Part shown: piece by piece, positions 9,623 through 18,386 of the stretch | Position numbering within the stretch: position 1 is the stretch's first letter | How the letters are laid out: every line of letters starts with the position of its first letter | Assembly: GCF_005576615.1 (NCBI RefSeq) | Contig: NZ_CP040330.1 | Location: 868,001 to 932,000, forward strand | Direction of reading: 5' to 3' | Source of the DNA: Natrinema versiforme | GTDB lineage: Archaea; Halobacteriota; Halobacteria; Halobacteriales; Natrialbaceae | DNA length: 64,000 nt | Position numbers and translations under genes: made by a program | The notes under the pieces: model-generated | Seen by the model: only the letters and a program-made list of their open reading frames with translations | What the model was told of the DNA's origin: nothing | The model's database searches: none

Positions 9623-10417
9623 ATGAACTTCGCGCCGGGGGCCTGGAAGTACGCCGTCCTTCCACTGCTCGCTGCCCCGTTCGCCCTTTTCATCAGTGTC
9701 ACGGCGGGGCTCGTCGCGTTCGCGGCCGGAGCCAGCACCCTCGCGTTCTTCCGCGATCCCGAACGTACCCCGCCGCCGACGGGCGTCGTCTCGCCCGCGG
9801 ACGGGAACGTCTCCGTCCTCCGCGAGGAGGGCGATCAGGTCCGGCTGGGGATCTTCATGAACGTCTGGCACGTCCACGTCGTCCGCGCCCCCTTCGCGGG
9901 CCGCGTTACCGACGTCGAACACGTCTCCGGCGCGAACCGACCCGCCTTCTCGAAGGAATCCGACCGGAACGAACGCGTCCACGTCCGCCTCGAGACCGAC
10001 GCTCCGACCCTGCCGTCCGACGGTGACGAAACGGCGACGATCGCGGACAACGGCGGGGAACCGGTCGCCGCCGACAGCGAGGCGACGGCCGGCGACGGCC
10101 CCACGAATTCCCACCCCGACGAGCCGAACCACGACGCCGAAGTCACGCTGATCGCCGGCGCGTTCGCCCGCCGCATTCATCCCTACGCCGAGCGCGGCGA
10201 CGACCTCGAGCGCGGCGACCGCATCGGCCACATCGCCTTCGGGAGCCGCGTCGACCTGCTCTTCCCGCCCGCGGTCGACCTCGAGGACGTCGCCGCCGAT
10301 ATCGGCGATTCGATGACCGCCGGGGAGACGGTCGTCCTCGAGTCCGCCGGCGGGTCGGTCGCCGGCGAGTTCGACCTCGGAACCGACGCCGGCGGCGACG
10401 GCGACCGAGCCGAGTAG
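9623..10417 (+). CDS. psd: Phosphatidylserine decarboxylase (archaeal Asd/PSD type)
   Basis: A 264-residue proenzyme that converts archaetidylserine or phosphatidylserine to the ethanolamine lipid. Hydrophobic helices fill residues 10-45. The conserved VSPADG and NVWHVHVVRAPFAG segments follow, and the self-cleavage Gly-Ser pair that yields the pyruvoyl group is in FGSRVD (about G207-S208). Between the halves (about residues 128-175) is an acidic, low-complexity insert that looks like a haloarchaeal surface loop. The ATG at 9623 fits the family N-terminus; longer in-frame extensions do not. No PS synthase gene is adjacent. The enzyme should sit at the cytoplasmic membrane face. Confidence 0.9.
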   Translation: MNFAPGAWKYAVLPLLAAPFALFISVTAGLVAFAAGASTLAFFRDPERTPPPTGVVSPADGNVSVLREEGDQVRLGIFMNVWHVHVVRAPFAGRVTDVEHVSGANRPAFSKESDRNERVHVRLETDAPTLPSDGDETATIADNGGEPVAADSEATAGDGPTNSHPDEPNHDAEVTLIAGAFARRIHPYAERGDDLERGDRIGHIAFGSRVDLLFPPAVDLEDVAADIGDSMTAGETVVLESAGGSVAGEFDLGTDAGGDGDRAE

Positions 10418-10460
10418 CGGACCCCTGTGGCACCGCTACAGTCGCCCCGACAGCGATCAC

Positions 10461-10470
10461 CTTTTTATCG
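10461..10470 (+). promoter_or_regulatory. TATA box for the 10492 operon
   Basis: CTTTTTATCG is centred about 25 nt upstream of the GTG at 10492. That spacing predicts a transcript that begins at the start codon (leaderless) and supports the GTG start. Confidence 0.6.
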
Positions 10471-10491
10471 GATCGGGCGGCCAAGCCGGCC

Positions 10492-10866
10492 GTGATCGAA
10501 CTCGAGTGGGAGACGGACCGAACCGAGGGAGTGACGCTGGTCTCGGCGATCGTCACGAACGCGCTGACGACGCCCCAGATCGTCCGTATCGAAAATCGCG
10601 TCGACGGTCCGCTTTGGACCCCGAACGGCGAGCGACAGTCGGCCCCCGAGTGGAGCGACGGCTGTTGGGAGGGACTCGTCGAACCGAACCGCTGTCGCGG
10701 GTTCGGCTTCGCGACCCCGATGGAACTGGCAGCGGTAGCCGACCCGCCGCTCGCGGTGACCGAGACCCGCCGTGCCTCGAACGATCGGGCCCCGGAACCG
10801 ACCGACGTGTTCGCGTCGATGGCCGACTGGCGACCGCCGCTCGAGAGCCTCGAGCGGGTGCGATGA
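10492..10866 (+). CDS. Conserved haloarchaeal protein upstream of a MinD ATPase
   Basis: A 124-residue acidic protein of unknown function. The sequence begins IELEWETD and alternates short beta-prone hydrophobic segments (VTLVSAIVTNAL, QIVRIEN), suggesting a small beta-sandwich fold; two cysteines flank a WEGLVEP stretch. The GTG start is supported by the TATA box 25 nt upstream. Its stop overlaps the ATG of the MinD-type gene (ATGA), so the two are translated together and probably act in one process. I recall this pairing from other haloarchaea but cannot name a characterised role. Confidence 0.75.
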   Translation: MIELEWETDRTEGVTLVSAIVTNALTTPQIVRIENRVDGPLWTPNGERQSAPEWSDGCWEGLVEPNRCRGFGFATPMELAAVADPPLAVTETRRASNDRAPEPTDVFASMADWRPPLESLERVR

Positions 10867-11561
10867 TCGTCGCCGTCAGCGGCGGGAAAGGCGGCGTCGG
10901 CAAATCGACGGTCTCGCTCAACCTCGGCCGCGAACTCGACGCGGTCGTCGTCGACGGCGATCTGACGACCGCGGACCTCCCGCGCGGTCACGGGCCGGAC
11001 CTCCACGACGTGCTGGCCGGTCGAGCCGACCCGCTCGAGGCGATCGACCGACACCAAGCCGTCCGATTCCTCCCGGCCGGACGCACGCTCGCCGGTGCCC
11101 GAGCGGCGGACGTGACGACGCTTCCACGCGTCCTCGAGCGGATCGAACGCGAGTGCGGGCGCGTCGTCGTCGACTGCCCGGCCGGGCTGGCACGCGACGT
11201 GGGCCACCAGCTCGAAAGCGCCCAGATGACGGTCCTCGTGACGACACCGACCGAGTCGGCGCTGGCCGACGCACTCCGCACGAGACGACTCGCGCTCGAT
11301 CTCGAGACGCCGGTCGCAGCGGTCGTACTCAACAGAGCTGACGCCGCCGCCGTCGACCGGCTCGCCGACCGCGTCGAGCGGACGTTCGGCGCGCCGGCGA
11401 TCGGGATCGAAGAGCGGTCGGCGGTCGCCGACGCACAGCGCCGGTGGCGCGCCGTCCGCGATGTCTATCCGAACTGTGGCGCAGTCGACGCGATCCGGAC
11501 GGTCGCTCGACGGATCGAACGCTGTGAGAAGCGGCTGTCCGATCGAATCGGTGTCGTCTAA
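10863..11561 (+). CDS. MinD/ParA-type P-loop ATPase
   Basis: A 232-residue ATPase with the deviant Walker A motif GGKGGVGKST at residues 7-16, the Walker A' DGDLTTAD, and a Walker B-like VVVDCPAGL. Family members are ATP-driven dimeric switches that position other complexes on membranes or nucleoids. There is no clear C-terminal membrane-targeting helix, though the last 20 residues are basic/amphipathic (RRIERCEKRLSDR). It is coupled to the small upstream protein by a 4-nt overlap and faces a second MinD-type gene, with 37 nt between the stops. Confidence 0.88.
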   Translation: MIVAVSGGKGGVGKSTVSLNLGRELDAVVVDGDLTTADLPRGHGPDLHDVLAGRADPLEAIDRHQAVRFLPAGRTLAGARAADVTTLPRVLERIERECGRVVVDCPAGLARDVGHQLESAQMTVLVTTPTESALADALRTRRLALDLETPVAAVVLNRADAAAVDRLADRVERTFGAPAIGIEERSAVADAQRRWRAVRDVYPNCGAVDAIRTVARRIERCEKRLSDRIGVV

Positions 11562-11598
11562 CCGGTCTCGCTCGGTCGGCCGCTCCGCTCCCAGCTAC

Positions 11599-12888
11599 TC
11601 AGGAGTCGTCTCCGACTGATTCGACCGGGCTCGAGGAGTCACCGAACTCGAGTTCGATCGGCTCTATCGACCGCCCACCGGCCCTGAACTTCGGGATCGA
11701 GAGGCGGTGCTCAAGGGTCGATCCGGCCTCGGTCGCGACCGTCTCCATCTCGAAGACCGCATCGACCGCGTGCGTCGTCGCGCTCCGATGGGCAGCGTCT
11801 CCCGGCTCGTCGAGACAGTGTAACAGACCGATACTCTCGGTCGCGACCAACTGCTCTTTGAGGTCGTCGAGAAAGGTGACGTAGGCGTCCCGATCGCCGC
11901 TCTCCAGTGCGTTTACGGGGTCGACGATGAGCGTCGACGCGGCGGGGAGTTTCTCGATCAGGTCCATCGCCGCCCCAGGCTCGTCACCGCCGTCGAGGCG
12001 GCGAACCGTCGGGTTTCCGGTCGTCGTCGCCGTGGCCTCGAGCGCTCGCTCGACGTTCGCGGCCGACCGTTCGGTCGAGAGATAGAGCGTCCCGCGGACG
12101 GCGGTCGCCTCGTAGAGGAGCTGCTCCGACTGGCTGGCCGGATCCGCGACCACCGCGACCAGCGACCCCGGAGCCAGCCCCCCGCCCAAGCGCCGGTCGA
12201 GGTCGTCGATTCCCGTCGGTAACAGGTCGCCGTCGTACTCCACCGGCGTTCGGTCCGGTGACGCCCTCCGCTCTAGCGTCTGTGCGAGTTCGTCGTAGGC
12301 CACGCAGGTCGCCTCGTTCGTCAGGGGCGACGATTCATCGGGAACTCGCCCCAACACCGGAACGTCGGTCCACGATTCGACCGCCTCCGGAACGCTGTCA
12401 CATCGATTCAGTACCGTTCCGAGCACCGGGATCTCGAGTCGACGCGCCATCTCGATCGTCGTCTCGGCGGCACTGCAACTGCGCTCGCCGTCGGTCGTCA
12501 CGACGATCACGCCGTCGGCCGCCGAGAGCGGTTCGACGACATCGGGACCCGCCCCCGACGGGCAGTCCACGAACGTTCGGACGCCGTCGGCCTCGAGCAG
12601 TTCGAAGGCCGTCCCGAAGTCGACCTCCGTCGACGGCTCCGGAGCCGAGAGCAGTCCGACGTTCGAGACCCGCGGACTCGACTGTGCGACCGAATCGACG
12701 TTCGTACCCGGCTCGAGCGCCTCGAGCGTCGGTTCCCGATCGACGCCACCCGCGACGTGGACGTTCGGCAGTTGCCGGTCGGCGTCGACGGCGATCGCCG
12801 CCGTCCCGCGCCGGCCGAACGCTTCGGCGAGCCCGATCGTCGTCACCGTCTTTCCACAGCCGCCTTTCGCACCCGCGATAGCGATCAT
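11599..12888 (-). CDS. MinD-type ATPase fused to a KaiC/RAD55-like domain
   Basis: A 429-residue two-domain protein. Residues 1 to about 210 are MinD-like, with the deviant Walker A AKGGCGKT (7-14), DADRQLPN, and FVDCPSGAG. Residues from about 222 on resemble the RecA-fold KaiC/RAD55 family, opening with TGIDDLDRRLGGGLAPGSL. Where a Walker A should follow, the sequence is VADPASQSEQLL, without the GKT/S lysine, so this half is probably a non-hydrolysing scaffold. The ATG at 12888 is preceded about 25 nt upstream by TTCAAAAG, consistent with leaderless transcription. Longer upstream in-frame codons cross the intergenic promoter zone and are rejected. Confidence 0.85.
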   Translation of the reverse strand: MIAIAGAKGGCGKTVTTIGLAEAFGRRGTAAIAVDADRQLPNVHVAGGVDREPTLEALEPGTNVDSVAQSSPRVSNVGLLSAPEPSTEVDFGTAFELLEADGVRTFVDCPSGAGPDVVEPLSAADGVIVVTTDGERSCSAAETTIEMARRLEIPVLGTVLNRCDSVPEAVESWTDVPVLGRVPDESSPLTNEATCVAYDELAQTLERRASPDRTPVEYDGDLLPTGIDDLDRRLGGGLAPGSLVAVVADPASQSEQLLYEATAVRGTLYLSTERSAANVERALEATATTTGNPTVRRLDGGDEPGAAMDLIEKLPAASTLIVDPVNALESGDRDAYVTFLDDLKEQLVATESIGLLHCLDEPGDAAHRSATTHAVDAVFEMETVATEAGSTLEHRLSIPKFRAGGRSIEPIELEFGDSSSPVESVGDDS

Positions 12889-13022
12889 ACCGACAGTGGC
12901 TCGGCATCCCTTTTGAACCTCCGTTCGGGCATAGTCGTGGTCTTCGCCCCGTCTGTCGATGCTCGTTCGACGGCGGATTGCTCGAGATATATCACTCCCA
13001 TTGAAATATGAGATAGCGAGAG

Positions 13023-13030
13023 TTTTATTT
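13023..13030 (+). promoter_or_regulatory. TATA box for the PQQ-propeller lipoprotein gene
   Basis: TTTTATTT is centred 31 nt before the ATG at 13058, which predicts a start of transcription only a few bases upstream of that codon. The alternative GTG at 13046 would be too close to the box. Confidence 0.5.
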
Positions 13031-13057
13031 GATTGAAGGAGAGAAGTGACGTATATT

Positions 13058-14269
13058 ATGGATGATCGATCGATTCGAACTCGTCGCGGTTGGTTGGCGA
13101 GTTGTCTCGGTGCGACTGCTGGGATTTCGGGACTTGCAGGGTGTATGAATGATGACAAGAGCAATAACAAGGATAGCGGGACCGGTGATGAACTGCCAGC
13201 CAGCGAGTGGCCGATGTACGGAGTCGATCCGCAGAATACGGGGTATCATCCGACTGCGACTGGGCCGACGGGAGACGATGTGGAGCTAAACACGGTCTTC
13301 GAATCTGAGGGTGTAATTAGCAATAGCCCGGCGATCGTCGATGAAACGCTCTACGTCGCTGCTGACAACCATCTACACGCAGTTGATCTTCCGAGTGGAG
13401 ACCTCGAGTGGAAAGAAGAAGTGAACGCATCACCCACCGCTCATCCAGCTGTTGGTAAGGGGGTATATGCCGGAACAAAAGATGGGATCGTTGCGATTGA
13501 CCGCGACGGAGAGGAGGTATTGTGGAGGGAAGATATCGGTATTAGCAGTATCAATCCAGTCATTGCTGGTGATGCGGTAATCGGAACACAAAATCTGCTT
13601 CTTCATCGTTTCGACCCAGAAAATGGTGATGAAACAACTTTACATAATATGCGCAATCATCAGGGTCGCGGGCCACACACGAACGTACCAGCGTTTAATA
13701 ATGGAAGTGTGTATTTTGCAGGTGAGAATACACTCTATGCAGTAGATTCTGAAAACGGTGAAATCGAGTGGAGATTTAAGAACCCAAATGAAGAGCCACT
13801 AGGAGAGAGTAATCCAGCAGTCGCAGATGGAACTGTCTATGTTGGTGGCGAGGATCAGCGACTGTACGCAATTGATGCCGAGAATGGCGAAGAGGAATGG
13901 TCAATTGGAATCGACGCACGTGTGGAATGTAGTCCATCAATAGCGAATGGGACCGTCTATTTTGGTGGAGCAGGCACAGGAGCACAGAAATTCTTTGCTG
14001 TCGACATCAAATCTCAGGAGTATCTGTGGGATCCGATAAAGCTCCCATATCGTGTACAGACAAAGCCATTGATTGCTGATGGGATCGTTTATATACCTAG
14101 CTATCATGATTTGGTTGCCCTCAACTCAAGTAACGGTACCGTGAAATGGCATTATAAAGAGTTTGGAAAGAGAGAGGGAGAATCAATCAGAGCACCACTT
14201 GCCATCTCGAATGATATTCTTTATGTCCCAACCGCAGGTGGAAATGTTTATGAAGTGAAGGAGAAGTGA
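13058..14269 (+). CDS. Tat-exported lipoprotein with PQQ-type beta-propeller
   Basis: A 403-residue protein. The N-terminus has a twin-arginine segment (RTRRGWLA), a hydrophobic stretch and the lipobox LAGC, so it should be Tat-exported and lipid-anchored outside the cell. About seven blades of the PQQ/quinoprotein-like repeat follow, each with a pattern such as LYAVDSENGEIEW or LYAIDAENGEEEW. These are structural WD-like repeats; catalytic PQQ-binding residues are not evident. Base composition is clearly more AT-rich than most of the window, with A/T-ending codons, and the same composition continues into the 3' part of the convergent gene (stops 9 nt apart). That suggests both arrived together. 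Confidence 0.85.
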   Translation: MDDRSIRTRRGWLASCLGATAGISGLAGCMNDDKSNNKDSGTGDELPASEWPMYGVDPQNTGYHPTATGPTGDDVELNTVFESEGVISNSPAIVDETLYVAADNHLHAVDLPSGDLEWKEEVNASPTAHPAVGKGVYAGTKDGIVAIDRDGEEVLWREDIGISSINPVIAGDAVIGTQNLLLHRFDPENGDETTLHNMRNHQGRGPHTNVPAFNNGSVYFAGENTLYAVDSENGEIEWRFKNPNEEPLGESNPAVADGTVYVGGEDQRLYAIDAENGEEEWSIGIDARVECSPSIANGTVYFGGAGTGAQKFFAVDIKSQEYLWDPIKLPYRVQTKPLIADGIVYIPSYHDLVALNSSNGTVKWHYKEFGKREGESIRAPLAISNDILYVPTAGGNVYEVKEK

Positions 14270-14278
14270 TGTGGGGTG

Positions 14279-17200
14279 TCAATTACTAATCCCTATCTTC
14301 TCCTTTGAAATACAACTGCTACTTTCCTTATTGAAGTTTGGGCCAGTGTTCTTCCACGCTACTGAACATTTTTCCTGTGGTGAATCTGAACCCTTGTAGC
14401 GCCACGTATCACCAACTCCTGGTGAACCCATGGACATTAATTGCGGACTTGGAGCAATAATTGGAATGACTAGATCATTGGCAAATGAGATTGGTTCAAC
14501 AGAACCAACTGCAAGGTCCTCTTGATCTGCCCAGGATGGTGTTTCGATAGTAACTTTTGATGCCTGTTGGACATAGGTCATTCCATCATTGGTCGTTGGA
14601 GAACCGGCATTAGAACGTACTTCAAAACGCGCATATTCTCCTTGTATCTTCACGTAATAAGCGTCAAGTTGCAAATAGAACAGGGATGGCCATGGCAGAA
14701 GAGGAAAGCCTGGGTGGCCAACTCCATCAAGATAACCAGCACCCATGGGAGCATGCTCTGAATCATTGATATTACTGACTGAGAGTGTGTTGCCGCTATG
14801 CGGACGCACTGCTGGAACCTCAGTGCGATTAACGCTCTCTAATGAGAGATACGTTGGTGAGGCCTCAACTCGATAGTCCATATCATCCACTAATGGAGAT
14901 TGATTGAATGATGCTTGTGTATCTTGAGGCCGGGTTTCGGGATCCATCATCTGATCGATAAAGTTCATTGGACCGCTGAGGAGGTCATTACTTGTATCAA
15001 GGACTCCCCCAAAGAGGTCATTTAGGATCGCGCTGCTCTCCCCGAGTGTCTTGTCATGCCAACCGTTGATCAGGTCAATATTATCGTGAGTGTTCTCAAA
15101 ATATTGTTTTCTAACTTCGGCTCGAAGAAGATCTGCTGTATTATTATAAGGCTCAGAAGCATCCTCATACACTAATTTACGCTCTAATTTACTCACATTC
15201 TTCTCGATACCTCCAAGCGGACTTGGTCTTTCAACCATATCCCACAAGTCTGTCTGATGAGGCTCTGTAGTCGTGATAACGTCATAATGTGTCTGATTGA
15301 GATCTGATAATGCCCATTCGTAGAGTTTTTCCCGATTTCGTGGACTTACATCAATATCTGGATCAGCAGAGTAGGGGATTGCTTTCTTAAAATCAGGAGT
15401 ATGTATTATACCATCACTTGATTCGACTATTTCGTCCTCAAGTTCTCTTTCTTGGTATCTAATAGATGTCGAACTGAGACCGAACGTTTCTCTGATTGCT
15501 ATGTTTTCAGATCCGTTAAAATTTTTCACAAACCCATATTCCTCATTCCACGAATCTCCTCTGAATAGAGATTGTATCCCACGCTTTTCCCGTTCAGTTA
15601 AAATTTCGTCAGAAACAAAATCACCGGTGATTTTGTAACTAGCACTGTACGTTACATTCTCCTTCCAATTCCAACGAATTCGTGGTGATCGATTCACATC
15701 CTTATGCTTCCATTCTGATTTCACACCGACAGATGTATCATAGTTGATATCTATTTTAGCGAGGTCACGGTTATCGAAACTTGTATTATTATCTTCCGAT
15801 ATAATATTAATAGTTACGTCAACATCTGATTGAGATTGATCAGCGTGGTAGGTCTGATTAATTGGACCAGACCAGTTCCCTGGGTTTTGAGCCCATTCAG
15901 CAGGAGATGTTGGATTTGGTAAACTATCATGTTTATATGGTCCATTTTCTGTTGTTTTCACATCTACAGCGTATACTTTCTCTATTATCTTAGATATGCC
16001 ATCTTCCTGTGGATAATTAGTTAAAAATAATTCCTCAACATCCGCTAGAACACCACTCTCATCATCTCTGAAACTTCCGACTCTATCAGCCATACCTTGG
16101 TTTTCCAACTCATCTGAGAAGTAGTTTTCAAGATATTGGCTGTTGAACCGGTCAGTTTGTCCAAGCGACTCATTAAACTCTGCTTCCACTTGCTCCATAT
16201 CCATCCCGGCCGCCATCTGCATATAGGAGACATCAGCGAACGGATGGGCCTGAATCTCGACATCGGTCTCGACGTTGTCCTCGAGCATCGTCAAAACGAT
16301 ATCTTGGACGGTCGGCGCGTCCGGGAGCTCACCCTCGGCGTCGATCAGATCGGCGTTACAGAGGTTGCTCTCGTTGGCAAGTGAGTTGTTCTCGCCGCCG
16401 GGAAGGAAGTCCTCCGTTTCAACATCGCCCGCGCTCGAGGCGAGATCGCTCCCCATACAGAGCGTCGGGAGGAGCATGGCGCGGTCCTTGGAGGGGTCGG
16501 TCGTGCCGAAGGTCTTCTCTTGGAGGCCGAAGACGGCGTCGTTGACCATCACTTCGGTGTGCTCGTTCGGGGTGAGGTTGTGGAAGGCGCGGTCGCCGCT
16601 GGAGAGTCGGTCGTAGTAGGCTTTCCCCCACGTGTAGGGGTACATTCGTGCTGCGAAGTACCGGCCAAAGCCGTCGTAGCCGTCGGTTTCGAAGAACCCT
16701 TTGTTGAGTTGGCTCTGGAACTCCTCGGTTCGGTCTTTGAGCTGGTAGAGCGGCGTGCCGACCGTCACCGCCAGCGACCGTTGCTCGGTCACCGTCTCGC
16801 CGTCGCTTTCGGTGACGGTCAGTTTGATCCCGTCGATGTCGACGGTGAGGACGCCGGGTTCGCGCCTGTCGATCGAGACGCGATCGATCGCCGCCTCGAG
16901 GTCGTCGCTATCGCCCCAGTCGATCCGCTCGACCGAGGCTCGAGCGGTGGTGTCTTGGTCGACCTGTTGCTCGGCGTTCGCGAACGATTCGGAGACTTCG
17001 CGGTAGATGAGGAGTTTGAAATACTGATCGAACACAGCTTCGTCCTCGTCGACGGCATTGCTGAAGGCTGCGTCCGCCCCCTCAGTCGAGGTGACGGGTG
17101 CGCTGGCGGCGTCGTCGGCAGCACGGAGGACTGCCTGTCGCAGTTCGCCGACAGCGACGGACTCGGCGCGATCCATCGCGAGTGCGTTGTCGGTGTCGAC

Positions 17201-17335
17201 GGTCGGTGTGTCTCTGGACTCCAGCACGCCGACGATCATGATGCTGCTGACCAGCAACAGGACGGCGATCAGGGCGAACGGAATGCGGGCGCGGTCATCG
17301 TCTGCGATCGAAACGGTGTGAGGTCGGTCAGTCAT
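14279..17335 (-). CDS. Large membrane-anchored protein of the pilus locus, mosaic gene
   Basis: A 1018-residue protein with one N-terminal membrane helix (about residues 18-38, IPFALIAVLLLVSS) and a long external part. From memory it belongs to one of the haloarchaeal DUF728x families that accompany TadA/TadC. The first 365 or so residues are encoded by normal GC-rich sequence. From about position 16,230 to the stop the DNA is AT-rich and the protein is rich in Asn, Ser, Lys and Tyr, unlike its neighbours. The start overlaps the preceding gene by 8 nt. Probable role: extracellular pilus-tip, adhesin or assembly component. Function is unproven. Confidence 0.82.
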   Translation of the reverse strand: MTDRPHTVSIADDDRARIPFALIAVLLLVSSIMIVGVLESRDTPTVDTDNALAMDRAESVAVGELRQAVLRAADDAASAPVTSTEGADAAFSNAVDEDEAVFDQYFKLLIYREVSESFANAEQQVDQDTTARASVERIDWGDSDDLEAAIDRVSIDRREPGVLTVDIDGIKLTVTESDGETVTEQRSLAVTVGTPLYQLKDRTEEFQSQLNKGFFETDGYDGFGRYFAARMYPYTWGKAYYDRLSSGDRAFHNLTPNEHTEVMVNDAVFGLQEKTFGTTDPSKDRAMLLPTLCMGSDLASSAGDVETEDFLPGGENNSLANESNLCNADLIDAEGELPDAPTVQDIVLTMLEDNVETDVEIQAHPFADVSYMQMAAGMDMEQVEAEFNESLGQTDRFNSQYLENYFSDELENQGMADRVGSFRDDESGVLADVEELFLTNYPQEDGISKIIEKVYAVDVKTTENGPYKHDSLPNPTSPAEWAQNPGNWSGPINQTYHADQSQSDVDVTINIISEDNNTSFDNRDLAKIDINYDTSVGVKSEWKHKDVNRSPRIRWNWKENVTYSASYKITGDFVSDEILTEREKRGIQSLFRGDSWNEEYGFVKNFNGSENIAIRETFGLSSTSIRYQERELEDEIVESSDGIIHTPDFKKAIPYSADPDIDVSPRNREKLYEWALSDLNQTHYDVITTTEPHQTDLWDMVERPSPLGGIEKNVSKLERKLVYEDASEPYNNTADLLRAEVRKQYFENTHDNIDLINGWHDKTLGESSAILNDLFGGVLDTSNDLLSGPMNFIDQMMDPETRPQDTQASFNQSPLVDDMDYRVEASPTYLSLESVNRTEVPAVRPHSGNTLSVSNINDSEHAPMGAGYLDGVGHPGFPLLPWPSLFYLQLDAYYVKIQGEYARFEVRSNAGSPTTNDGMTYVQQASKVTIETPSWADQEDLAVGSVEPISFANDLVIPIIAPSPQLMSMGSPGVGDTWRYKGSDSPQEKCSVAWKNTGPNFNKESSSCISKEKIGISN

Positions 17336-18386
17336 GGGTCCACGTTTGAATCGTAATCGTCACGTCGGCAGTCGATATCTCGTCGGCGAGCAGCGCCGCG
17401 ATCTCCTCGTCTCGTCGTTGGCCGTCGTACTCCGCCTCGATCGCCGCGATCTCGGGAGCGAGAGCGGTCTGTAGGTCTGCCCCGATCCAGTGGCCCAGTC
17501 CGTCCCGACCGAACGCGTCAGCGTCCTCGAGTCCGCGGAGTACCTGTGCGTTGGCTTCGACGGCGTCCGCCTCGTTGCGCTTGAGCGGGCCGTGATGATC
17601 GGGGTTCGTCGTCCCGGTAAACTCGTACTCGAGGGGTGCGACCATCCGCTCGTAGCGAAAGACCGCGAGTTCGTGGGAGACGCCTTGGCTCTCGAGGGTT
17701 CGCTGGGTGTCGGCCGGCGGGAAGTAGCCGTCGACGATCGCCGACCCGACTACCATCCCGGCCGCCTCGAACGACTCGTTCTGGGGCGTTTCGACGCGGT
17801 CGGTTCGATCGCCCAGATACTCGTTCCAGTCGGTGCCCCCGTCCAGATACGCGCGTTCGATTTCGTCCGAATCGACGGCTGGGAGTCCGCTTGAGGCGGT
17901 CAGTGTCACGCTCGAGACGTCCGCGGTCGGCGGGGGTCGTTCGCCGGCGGTGGCGGTGCCGTTGATCGAGGCGTTGTCGTAGGGCTCCCACTCGGCGACG
18001 GCGTAGAAATCGCCGCTCGAGCCGACGAGGGCGCTTCCGATGGACGCGTCGACGGCGGTTTCGAACTCGTCGCCGGCGGGTCGGATTCGGGTCCCGTCGA
18101 TGCGAGCGTTCGCGACGGCCGCGTCCGCGAGCAGTCCGGTGGCCGAGCCGTACTCGGTCCGGTGGTACTCGCCGGCGCGGTCGTCGATCGGTGCGGTGTC
18201 GGCGAGACTGTACCTGACACTGAGCGTCGATTCGCCGAGGAGTTCGGCCGTTCTGTCGGCGCGGTCGTCGTCGAACTCGTCGTCGGAGTCGGAGAGGTGG
18301 AGCCCGACCAGCAACACGCTCGCGCTGATGAGCAAGAGCGCCATCGTAACGTCGACGACCGTACTCACGGCGCGGTCACCGCTCAT
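17328..18386 (-). CDS. Pilin-like secreted protein of the pilus locus
   Basis: A 352-residue protein whose N-terminus, GDRAVSTVVDVTMALLLISA, resembles the class III signal peptide and hydrophobic helix of archaeal type IV pilins, so it may be a minor pilin or pilus-associated subunit processed by a PibD-type peptidase. The remainder is acidic and extracellular in style. The ATG at 18386 is preferred because it forms an ATGA overlap with the preceding gene's stop; a GTG three codons earlier is possible. It overlaps the next gene by 8 nt. No enzymatic motif is visible. Confidence 0.8.
   Translation of the reverse strand: MSGDRAVSTVVDVTMALLLISASVLLVGLHLSDSDDEFDDDRADRTAELLGESTLSVRYSLADTAPIDDRAGEYHRTEYGSATGLLADAAVANARIDGTRIRPAGDEFETAVDASIGSALVGSSGDFYAVAEWEPYDNASINGTATAGERPPPTADVSSVTLTASSGLPAVDSDEIERAYLDGGTDWNEYLGDRTDRVETPQNESFEAAGMVVGSAIVDGYFPPADTQRTLESQGVSHELAVFRYERMVAPLEYEFTGTTNPDHHGPLKRNEADAVEANAQVLRGLEDADAFGRDGLGHWIGADLQTALAPEIAAIEAEYDGQRRDEEIAALLADEISTADVTITIQTWTHD

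Noticed and set aside
13058-14269. True PQQ-dependent dehydrogenase
   Set aside because: Only the repeat blades are seen; quinoprotein active-site residues and usual length are lacking.
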